From Aphanomyces cochlioides (taxonomy: Eukaryota; Oomycota; Saprolegniomycetes; Saprolegniales; Verrucalvaceae), in assembly GCA_019828595.1 (NCBI GenBank), contig JAHQRK010000048.1, positions 109,536 to 173,535 of the forward strand: a stretch of 64,000 bases of DNA. Reading direction: 5' to 3'. The translations under genes and the position numbers were made by a program. Below the pieces are notes generated by a model, which was not told the origin of the DNA, did no database searches, and worked only from the letters and a program-made list of their open reading frames with translations. Positions 44,699 through 53,669 of this stretch are shown in pieces. The first letter of the stretch is position 1. Each line of letters opens with the position of its first letter.

Positions 44699-45793
44699 AT
44701 GGGAACCCATAGCTTACGAAAGGGTGCTGCAACGTATGGCAGTCGTAGTGGTCTTTCCAAAGACTTTGTTAATCGGCGTGGACGATGGCGAACTCGTAAA
44801 GCAGTTGTTGACACGTATATTGACAATACTCAACCTTATCCAGACGCATGTGCTGCGGCAGTGCTGACGGGTCCGCAAGGACCACGTCGATATATTGCAA
44901 AACGCGGAATGGCTACAATCACGCGTCGTTTCCTCGTTGATGAAGTAGCACCCTTGACCAAACAAGTTCTTGGTGAAGAAATTGCAGAGACATTGGGCTG
45001 TGTGCTATTATGGGCGTCCATGGTACCAGAAACTTCATTCGATTTCGCTATACTACCTGGTCAACTGCGCGAGCGAATCATTCAAAAATATGTGATTGCT
45101 GGGGGCAACCCTGATTTCAATCCAATCGATCGTGAAACATTCCATGTTGTTGGTGATGGATCCCATTTGCAACTCGTTTCAATCACCGAGCCAATTGACG
45201 ACAATGCCACCAGTCATATACCAATGCAACCATCAACGAGCTCAGGGTCTGAGCTTGCACGTCGCCAGTTTGCAGCTCTACACTCTGAATTTTTTTCCCT
45301 AAAGCGCTCTATATCTGACCTTATAAATGAAGTCCAGCGATCTCGAAATGACAACCAAAGAGACCTTGACAAGTTCTCTGCAATTCTACGACGCCACATA
45401 TCACGACCTGTTTTGCATGTGAGCGACGATGTCGGCGGCAGACAAGATGACACTGGTGGCGGTGCTCGTGAACGATCCAATATAAGGATCGCGAAGTTGT
45501 CGAAGAGACCGAAGGATTTGTTCGAGTTATGGCATGAGTATGAGCTTGGTTGTGGTGGGAGAAAGCCAGCCAAGGACTTCACTATCTCGGAGCGTGGAGC
45601 GAACAAATTTGCCTTCTCAAGGCGTAAGATCTTCTGGGACACTGTCGCTGGACTTATTCGAGCTGGCTTCACGAGTGACGTGGCTATTGACAAAGTCTAC
45701 AGTGTCTATGGACGGCAACTGCCTGTGTCAAGTATACTTACCGAGCTGCGAGCTGATCGAAAGCGAGGAGGCCACCCAGCCTTGCGAGTTTGA
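44699..45793 (+). CDS. Crypton-like recombinase, array unit 8
   Basis: Intact 364-codon copy with the Cys-to-Arg change shared with units 6 and 9 (GPQGPRRY). Confidence 0.75.
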   Translation: MGTHSLRKGAATYGSRSGLSKDFVNRRGRWRTRKAVVDTYIDNTQPYPDACAAAVLTGPQGPRRYIAKRGMATITRRFLVDEVAPLTKQVLGEEIAETLGCVLLWASMVPETSFDFAILPGQLRERIIQKYVIAGGNPDFNPIDRETFHVVGDGSHLQLVSITEPIDDNATSHIPMQPSTSSGSELARRQFAALHSEFFSLKRSISDLINEVQRSRNDNQRDLDKFSAILRRHISRPVLHVSDDVGGRQDDTGGGARERSNIRIAKLSKRPKDLFELWHEYELGCGGRKPAKDFTISERGANKFAFSRRKIFWDTVAGLIRAGFTSDVAIDKVYSVYGRQLPVSSILTELRADRKRGGHPALRV

Positions 45794-46367
45794 TGCTCAG
45801 CGTCTTTGCAAAATACACTGTAGACCTATAAAGCCTCAAATATTAGCAAATATTAGCCAATGAGACAGAAGTTGCAAACAGCGTTGCAGTGATCTGCGGT
45901 ACGATGACATTACCAGCCATTTGCAACCGAAGTTGTAAAATCAAGTTTTCCAGGTTTTTCATTGGATGAAATCAAATCATGTCACAGTATGTACCATAAA
46001 TAGGCCTCATACACAAGTCACCAATCGCGGTGCAAGTTGCAACTTCGATTGCACACAGTGTTGCCCTTTCTGGAATCTTCTGCAACCCAGAAGCATACTT
46101 AGAGTAAGTCATGAAGTGTTGGTTGCAATTCAATTCCGAGACGAACTTCGTCTTTCGACATTTTCGCTTGAACTTCACGCAGTGCACGCATGGGAGACAA
46201 GCGATACAAAGGTGTCTTCCTCCGCTTTATGTCAATGAGAAATGGAGAGTCGTACACTCAGAGTAAAGCATTCACGACTGAAGAACTGTTAATGATCACA
46301 CCGGACGATGTTTGCCGTTGGCTGAATTTACAATATTGGATCCTTTCGTAAACTAAAGTCTGGAAAT

Positions 46368-47461
46368 ATGGGAACCCATAGTTTACGAAAGGGTGCTGCA
46401 ACGTATGGCAGTCGTAGTGGTCTTTCCAAAGACTTTGTTAATCGGCGTGGACGATGGCGAACTCGTAAAGCAGTTGTTGACACGTATATTGACAATACTC
46501 AACCTTATCCAGACGCATGTGCTGCGGCAGTGCTGACGGGTCCGCAAGGACCACGTCGATATATTGCAAAACGCGGAATGGCCACAATCACGCGTCGTTT
46601 CCTCGTTGATGAAGTAGCACCCTTGACCAAACAAGTTCTTGGTGAAGAAATTGCAGAGACATTGGGCTGTGTGCTATTATGGGCGTCCATGGTACCAGAA
46701 ACTTCATTCGATTTCGCTATACTACCTGGTCAACTGCGCGAGCGAATCATTCAAAAATATGTGATTGCTGGGGGCAACCCTGATTTCAATCCAATCGATC
46801 GTGAAACATTCCATGTTGTTGGTGATGGATCCCATTTGCAACTCGTTTCAATCACCGAGCCAATTGACGACAATGCCACCAGTCATATACCAATGCAACC
46901 ATCAACGAGCTCAGGGTCTGAGCTTGCACGTCGCCAGTTTGCAGCTCTACACTCTGAATTTTTTCCCTAAAGCGCTCTATATCTGACCTTATAAATGAAG
47001 TCCAGCGATCTCGAAATGACAACCAAAGAGACCTTGACAAGTTCTCTGCAATTCTACGACGCCACATATCACGACCTGTTTTGCATGTGAGCGACGATGT
47101 CGGCGGCAGACAAGATGACACTGGTGGCGGTGCTCGTGAACGATCCAATATAAGGATCGCGAAGTTGTCGAAGAGACCGAAGGATTTGTTCGAGTTATGG
47201 CATGAGTATGAGCTTGGTTGTGGTGGGAGAAAGCCAGCCAAGGACTTCACTATCTCGGAGCGTGGAGCGAACAAATTTGCCTTCTCAAGGCGTAAGATCT
47301 TCTGGGACACTGTCGCTGGACTTATTCGAGCTGGCTTCACGAGTGACGTGGCTATTGACAAAGTCTACAGTGTCTATGGACGGCAACTGCCTGTGTCAAG
47401 TATACTTACCGAGCTGCGAGCTGATCGAAAGCGAGGAGGCCACCCAGCCTTGCGAGTTTGA
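46368..47461 (+). pseudogene. Crypton-like recombinase, array unit 9 (frameshifted)
   Basis: One T fewer in the T run at about 46,960 truncates the frame after 200 residues. The downstream half is intact in the shifted frame (47,081-47,461). Confidence 0.85.
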
Positions 47462-47998
47462 TGCTCAGCGTCTTTGCAAAATACACTGTAGACCTATAAA
47501 GCCTCAAATATTAGCAAATATTAGCCAATGAGACAGAAGTTGCAAACAGCGTTGCAGTGATCTGCGGTACGATGACAGTATCTTGCAAGCCCATCAGACA
47601 CACAGTCTAGCAGCGATGGAGGCAGAAGATTGATAGGCTTCGCTTGATTCGACTGTCGATTGTCCCTGCCAGCCAATCCTAAAGTCTTTGCTTCGTATTA
47701 CTGATGACTTTTGAAAAGCAGAATAAATTGTTCGATATAAAACTGCAGTATGTTCTGATTAATTTGGAGCACATATGTCAAGCATAGGGTGCTGCTGTTC
47801 ATCGTTGTATTTAAGAACTCAATAGGGGTATTCAAAGTTGAGGTATTTTTTTGCTTTTGATGCTTTGAAAGCAAATATTTTTTTGTCGGATGACTTGAAA
47901 AGCAGTCATGCTGAAGCAGTTTGTTGAGGTATTCAAATTAAATAAATGCTTTTGAATCCCCTTAACCGGATTCCAAATAAGTTTTCTTTCGTCCATCC

Positions 47999-49119
47999 AT
48001 GCCGCGACAGGGAGTGCGCATGGCCACCTTGAAAGGCATTGAAAAGTTGATTAAGCGGCTTGTTGTTGAGCACCCAGATCAAAGCTCCACAGTGAAGCGG
48101 AAACTCAGACATTTGGTAGATCTCTACAACTGTATTCTACGTGTGCGCTACCTGCAGCCCAGGTTTCCCATGCTCAAGTCCTTGGGAGCTCTCTCTATAC
48201 TACCATATCTGCATGTTGATGACTTTGTACAAGAACTGAGGGTCTCCCAGGAGACGTTCGCGTACATTTTGAGCCTTATCGAAGATGACCCTAACTTTAT
48301 GAGCAAGTCCAACAACTCCCAAGTCTCCGTCTAGGTTCAACTTGCTTGTGCTCTTCATCGACTGGGTCACAGTGGAAGCGGATCATCTTGTGGTATGGTT
48401 GCTCGTGCTAAAGGTGTTGGACAAGGATCGGTGTTTCTTTACACGAGCCGAGTGATTGATGATCTAAAAAGGCGAGCTTCAAGGTGGATTTCCTGGCCCT
48501 CTCCACATGAACGCAAATGCCTAGCTGCTCTGAACATGCAAGAATTTGGATTTGCTGGATTGTTTTATCTACAGATGGTACACATTGCGTATTGTTTGAG
48601 AAGCCAGCCATGGACGGTGAAGTCTATTTTTCTCGAAAGAAGACGTACTCGATGAACACTATTCTAACCTTTGACGCTCACCGCCGAATAAGATATCTTG
48701 TAGTTGGTTGGCCTGGTAGCGTTCACGACTCGACGATATGGAAGACTACAGATGTATTTAAGCAGCCTCACTTGTACTTTTCAAGCGAGGAATATCAACT
48801 GGGCGATTCTGGATTTGCTATGACTCATCAAATGGTTGTACCCTACCGACAGCCATATTCCCGTGAGGTTGACAATGCCCAGTTCAATACGTATCTGGCC
48901 TCAGCAAGAGCCGTCTCGGAGCATGGCAATGGAATTCTAAAGGGGAGATGGCAAAGTCTTCGAGGAATTCCGGTGCGTATCAAGACTCCATTGGACATTG
49001 AAAGGGTTTGCAGTTGGGTTGTGGCGTGTTGCGTCCTTTATAATATTGTGAACAGCCAAAACCACTCACATGACCACATCGAACCAATTAGTGAGACTCA
49101 TCGAACGAACGTTCGTTGA
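47999..49119 (+). pseudogene. HARBI1-like DDE transposase (stop and frameshift)
   Basis: Starts MPRQGVRMATLKGIEKLIKR. A TAG at about 48,332 interrupts an otherwise continuous frame, and a shift near 48,555 moves it to the third frame. The DDE_Tnp_4 signatures are clear: LSTDGTHCVLFEKPA (first Asp), VVGWPGSVHDSTIW, LGDSGFAMTHQMVVPYR (second Asp) and SEHGNGILKGRWQSLRGIP (Glu region). The product would cut and rejoin the element ends together with its partner protein. Two lesions make this copy non-functional as read. Confidence 0.85.
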
Positions 49120-49495
49120 CGCTTGTCTGGTGTCAGATTTTCTTGAAAGCGTGGCTTCTTTATGTTGGAGAGGGGCTTTACGTCAGTCTTTGTCGAAACC
49201 TTCCTTTTGCGTGTATTCAATTCACATTGGACAGCGCAAGGTTCGTCATCTGAATTCGCTTGTACGTCAGGATCCTGGCGATTATCTTAGTTTGGTCATT
49301 GATCTAGTGTCTTACTGCAATCAGTCTCGTTTCATCATCGGAACTTGTATCTGAAGCCTCGTCTAGTTCAACATCTCCTTCATCATCCACAGTACTGGTC
49401 GCTTGAGGTGATACATCTACGCTACGATAAGGATATAACGATCAACCTATTTACCGCTAGATTCGAGTCCACCTACTACAGATACATGACTTGGT

Positions 49496-49967
49496 TCAAT
49501 ATTTTGGAGGCCTCGAAACAGCGCTTTCGTGCGCTCGTAGTTGAAACACAGTTTCTCCAACTTCGCAGCGACAGTCGTTATTCCTATTTGACGCATTAAT
49601 ACTCGTAGATCTTTTAGAATTACCATTGGAAATATCCTTCGCTGTCAGTCCTTGTCCACTTTGGCCTCCGTCTTTATCACCATCCCATGCAAATGCAGCC
49701 TTAAATGAACGTAGATAGGATTCGAAGCGATTCTTGGCACTACGCTTGTTCCAATCCTGCAATTGCCCCGGCACTCTTTCGTTGATGAACGTTGCCATCG
49801 CAGTAAAGCCTGAATTACTTTGTTATGGATGTAGTATGTTTGGTCTCACCTTGGGCTTTAGTTATGGCAAGGCCACCTTGTACAGGTCTTCCCTTTGTGG
49901 CCTTGCCAGTGATGATGTTGTAGTTCTTTTCGTCTTCAAGGAACTCAAGCACTAAGTGCCATTCCAT
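49496..49967 (-). CDS. second PIF/Harbinger protein (putative DNA-binding partner), two exons
   Basis: Exons 49967-49850 and 49809-49496, joined across a 40-bp GT..AG intron, give 143 residues: MEWHLVLEFLEDEKNYNIIT, then GLAITKAQGFTAMATFINER and WNKRSAKNRFESYLRSFKAA. The spacing of aromatic and basic residues recalls the Myb/SANT-like second protein that helps Harbinger transposases enter the nucleus and bind DNA; this is inference, since no search was possible. It is convergent with the transposase and inside the same TIRs. The frame is intact while the transposase is broken. Confidence 0.65.
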
Positions 49968-50257
49968 GTCGGGTGACGACACGGCGTCCTACTACTTGTC
50001 CTCTGGTTGTCATGGTGCTTGCCCGAGCTGAGAGCGCTGTGAGAGCGATCGTTTCTGGACGTACGATGCCGATTTGGATTGTGATTGGACGTTAAAATAT
50101 GCTATTCTGGCTTGATTGAAGCATTAAGCTCGTGAAGCAAAAGCACCTCGTGAGGTGCTTTGACAATCTCAAAGCTGCTTCAAAGTCTTTTTACAGAATA
50201 AAAATATTTGCTTTGAAATTTGTATGAAGCAATTGAAATTCAACTTTGAATACCCCT

Positions 50258-50847
50258 AATGGCTGTCAACTTTATTGCCAGAAAGAAGAGCAACTTCGTT
50301 GGATTTTAAAGAGACTGGGCTATTAGTCATGCGTGAGTGGATTTGTTGGGACGTGGCCTTTGGATACCCTCGCCAGGATTGACACAGCTTTGCATGATGT
50401 TGGAGAATACTTTGACGAAACAATATAGGTCCGGAGGATTAGTCTCGTAGTATGCCCTTATGTTTCTCGCATAGAATAACCAACAGGCATCCATTCTGTG
50501 GGCCATGAATTGGGTGAGCTCTTGGCAGTGTTTTCCCCAGACAAACGAGCGCCCTCGATCATGGAAATGCAAAATTTATAGCGAGAGATGTCACTACATG
50601 GTCCAAACCTGCCGCAACCAAATGTACACATGAAAAGTCGCCATGGGATCGCACCCAACTGTCACTTTAAAGGACAAAAAGTCAGCGGCCGGGCGAGCAA
50701 CTTTTGCTGGAGACACGGCCCTTGTGAAGTCTGCATTTCTTGCCTGACAAAGGTGGCTTTCGTTTGCGAAATGCTTATGCCACGACGGTGGACAACGATG
50801 TGAGTTTTGCACCAAACCTGCCCGGCCTCTAAAAATCTGCGCTAAGA
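50258..50847. other. spacer without recognised features
   Basis: Several short overlapping frames on both strands, none convincing. Confidence 0.4.
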
Positions 50848-50855
50848 CTGCCCAG

Positions 50856-52117
50856 TAGGGTTCGCCTTATACTTATACGTGTTTAGAGCACTATACGTCT
50901 TTATACACGTATAATTTGTATACCATTATTTAGTATACACTGTGCATGTGTTGCTTTGAGGAGTCGTTTAACCACCGCGGCTCCGATGGATCCCGCAAGG
51001 ATCGACTTGCACTTCCTTAAACAAGAGCTGGTCGTTCTCGTGTCGTCAGTGTACATCTCGCCACCTTATTGTAGTGGCAAATAAGTCGCGCTGAGGTAGC
51101 ACTGAGCTTCACACCAATGAGTTTTGTAGCCACAATATTTACCAGAAATAGCTTAGTATTCTTGCACAGCAAAAGCAACTTTGACACAGTGCAATGGCCT
51201 TTCCCTTGTATGGAGTTTGCTCCAGTGGCCCCCAAAGTCTTGGATGGTGAAGCTGTGGGCTTGGAGCAGAACCCCCTTCTAGCATTAAGATGAACTGGTG
51301 ACGAAGAAAGTAAAATGGGCATGAGAGGCTAGTCGATTTACACCAATCACAATGTATAAAGGAAAGTCAACTGTTACGACAATAAGTCATCTACATGGAC
51401 AACGTCTTGGATTTTCTGTGTGCAGTCCAGGTTCAGAATGGATCAACATGGAATGCAATACATCGCAAGAACAACATGCTTATGCGAGCATCGACTGGGA
51501 CGCCCACACTGACCTACTTTCCTGTTAGTTGTGAATTCATTGATATTTAATATTTATACCAGGTCCAGACTTTACGATGTATTTCGATGAGAATACTGCT
51601 AAAAGTTTCTCGAAGGATTCGTAGTCGAGGCTTGTTGTTGCAATGAAGCTCTCATTGCACTTGCTAGCATACATCGTATGCCAGGGATCTTGGAGCCGTC
51701 CACCAGCGCTGTCGATTGAATCTTTAAACTTGTGAGGTTGCAGAAAATACAGTATTTCTTTACCTTATTGCGTGTCCGAATCATCATGCGGAGTCGCAAC
51801 AAGCAAGCGAGCTGCAGGCTGGACTGCCTTTCTTCTGTCTTCACGGTTTGCCTGTGCTGAAGCCACCACCAACGAGCACTCCTCATCGCTCGCACTCCCT
51901 CGCAGTCTTGTGTCTGCTCTGTGTTTTTGGGTGGCTGCGACACTGAACTCGAACATATGCAGAACACAGAAGTGGTACACAAATCGAACATAAATATAAC
52001 ACAAATGTGTGTTTTATGCTATTTTTGGGAGGCTTCCAATATACGTCCACTATACATGGTATAATATGTATAGCGTGTATAATGAATCAAACTATACTCG
52101 TATACTTCCGAACCCTA
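50856..52117. mobile_element. hAT-like non-autonomous DNA element with 8-bp target duplication
   Basis: The ends TAGGGTTCG and CGAACCCTA are flanked on both sides by the same octamer CTGCCCAG (50848-50855 and 52118-52125). Subterminal regions on both sides are rich in TATAC/GTATA motifs in inverted array. An 8-bp duplication points to the hAT (or P/Merlin) superfamilies. No full transposase is present. Confidence 0.8.
51545..51740 (-). pseudogene. transposase N-terminal fragment inside the 8-bp-TSD element
   Basis: The minus strand reads DPWHTMYASKCNESFIATTS then LDYESFEKLLAVFSSKY. This resembles the N-terminal region of oomycete DDE_Tnp_4-like transposases (a W..LY.S.ND..F...TGL...F..LL pattern). 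A 5' part and an intron may lie at 51,740-51,990. The family is uncertain, and the pattern is recalled rather than searched. Confidence 0.4.
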
Positions 52118-52125
52118 CTGCCCAG

Positions 52126-52734
52126 CCCGTCGACCCATGACACAGGCACGTCCTCGACGGAAAATATTATCGCAGATGCACACAGTTTGTTTAGTTATGA
52201 CAGTCAGGACATCAGGTCCTTGAATTACTGGAGCACTGTCGTTTCTAGGCATGAATTCCGCAATGGAGAACACAACTTCGCGAAACAAATGGAATATCAC
52301 TGGTCGCTGCGTTCAGCCGCTTTTGTTCCCGTCATCGGCAGTCGATCATGCTCCATTGTCGACTCTATCGAGGTCTTCGAGCGCGTCAATCGTTGCCGCG
52401 GGAGTTCATGCTTGACACTGCGTTTGACAAGCATGCGCTCCATATTATTGCTGACGACCATATATCATCAATAATATGGAGCAAAGTTCAAACTTGCGAG
52501 GTGAATGCGCCGCGGCAATCATCTGCAGCTCGTACAGTCAGCCTTCGTCGTGACGACAAAAATCCACAAACAATTGACTTTGCCGATCTGTACAGAGCCA
52601 ACTCTGGTAAATTTAGGCGTCGAAAGACCGTCAGCACCATGTCCGCCTTGACTGGATTACAAGCTAGCCACGATAATAGTCACTCCGCCTTTTTACGTCT
52701 TGATAGTACATAATACGCCAGCAAGGTCTCTACT
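52126..52734. other. 3' flank of Cys/His-repeat copy 5
   Basis: No gene recognised. It contains a 13-bp inverted repeat (CTCCATATTATTG, mirrored, at about 52,439-52,486). Confidence 0.4.
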
Positions 52735-53133
52735 TCAGCCAAAACACTCTGTCGAGGCAGTTTTGCAGGCTCTGAATGGGGCTTCCTTGAACAAATGTCG
52801 TGTGCAAAGACCTCTACGTCTTGCAAACTTGGTGCAGTCGGCAACTTCACATCGCCGCCCACCGCCATGACGAAAGCATTTCCCAGCCAAATGCACTCGA
52901 GTATGACAGCCGTCCACGGAGCAGTGCCGCAATGCTTGAGCGGGGCTATGTCTTGTACAATAGCATCCTTGAAACTTGCATTTTCGTTTCCCGCCGTGCT
53001 TGATGCAGCGATGCCTGGCGTCGACTTGATTGTGGCAGTCTTGGACGGCACCGCGGTTTCTCTGGAAGTGAAATTCGCATTTCCACGAGCCAGGAAGCGA
53101 TTCCTAGTCGCATCGATTGAAGAAACACTTCAT
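52735..53133 (-). pseudogene. Cys/His-repeat ('WRKY19-like') protein, copy 5, premature stop
   Basis: 133 codons in a single frame from the ATG at 53133 (MKCFFNRCD, stop, ESLPGSWKCEFHF). The only lesion is a TAG at codon 10. All later modules are readable (VQDCHNQVDARHRCIKHGG; CSVDGCHTRVHLAGKCFRHG; CEVADCTKFARRRGLCTRH). The third module is about nine residues shorter than in other copies. It is the most diverged of the readable copies. Confidence 0.8.
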
Positions 53134-53412
53134 CGTGGTAATTTCAACACTGTCACTCGAGTCAACGCGTTGCTCGACGATGCACGATGGACAAACCTGG
53201 CTCCAAAATGTCGCGGTGGCGTAATAACTCTTGCAACGGCTTGCTGCCACTTCCCCAAGCAGCAGCAGCATCTATCATTCAAGTTGTAATCCTGTATACT
53301 GGCATGAAATGCACGTCAGGAGTCAATTGAAAGCCCAGAAAGCGCCTTATCGATAGTATATCTTGAGGCTTTGAGCCTCGTGTTGAGTTTTTCATGTTTA
53401 GACGATGTCCGT
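53134..53412. other. target region of the gypsy element, left side
   Basis: 5' flank of copy 5. No feature other than the half of an open frame discussed in the findings. Confidence 0.4.
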
Positions 53413-53417
53413 GACGT

Positions 53418-53637
53418 TGTTCTGCTGTGCAGAGGCAATCGGGTCTCACGTGAGATCAACCCGATTGCTATGTTGAAGTTGTGCAGTTGACTTAGTAGGA
53501 TCGCACTTAAGTAGTCCTCTAGTGGTTTGCCATGTGGCATGGATCGGCAGTTGTTAACTCTAGTTAACAGTGTTGATTTTGCTGCCTTGACGAAGGTTCC
53601 CGTGGCCGAAAGCCAAGAACAAGCGGGAGACAAAACA
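53418..53637 (+). repeat. gypsy 5' LTR
   Basis: 220 bp; contains the inverted repeat CAATCGGGT...ACCCGATTG, also present in the 3' LTR. Confidence 0.93.
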
Positions 53638-53669
53638 AAGATATCTTTAGTTACTGTTTAGCTAACACT

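Larger units (their letters stand above)
34786..47577 (+). repeat. nine-unit head-to-tail array of a Crypton-like cassette
   Basis: Units: 34786-36456, 36457-38129, 38130-39799, 39800-40355, 40356-40911, 40912-42580, 42581-44249, 44250-45918, 45919-47577. Seven are about 1,670 bp and two are 556 bp; the last lacks the terminal nine bases. Every unit begins (A)TTTGCAACCGAAG and ends GATGACATTACCAGCC. Copies differ by only a handful of substitutions and small indels. Each unit has a short plus-strand frame of about 55 codons (starting MGDKRYKGVFLRFM) and, in full units, a 364-codon frame encoding a tyrosine-recombinase C-terminus. The two frames may be joined by an unresolved intron or frameshift; the second is open upstream of its ATG for IYNIGSFRKLKSGN. 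Confidence 0.95.
47824..50257 (+). mobile_element. PIF/Harbinger DNA transposon with two convergent genes
   Basis: The terminal inverted repeats are a perfect 18 bp, AGGGGTATTCAAAGTTGA (left, 47824-47841) mirrored at 50240-50257, flanked by AAT on both sides (3-bp target duplication, the length usual for this superfamily). Subterminal stretches with CAAAGCAAATATTTTT recur near both ends. It contains a damaged transposase on the plus strand and a spliced second gene on the minus strand. Size 2,434 bp. Confidence 0.88.

Noticed and set aside
34833..46238. A 90-codon plus-strand frame and a 71-codon minus-strand frame repeated in every array unit
   Set aside because: They overlap each other on opposite strands, and their conservation is fully explained by the near identity of the units. 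No family features.
29620..47577. Regular repeats as a CRISPR array
   Set aside because: Units are 0.5-1.7 kb and directly abutting, without short spacers, and the DNA is eukaryotic.
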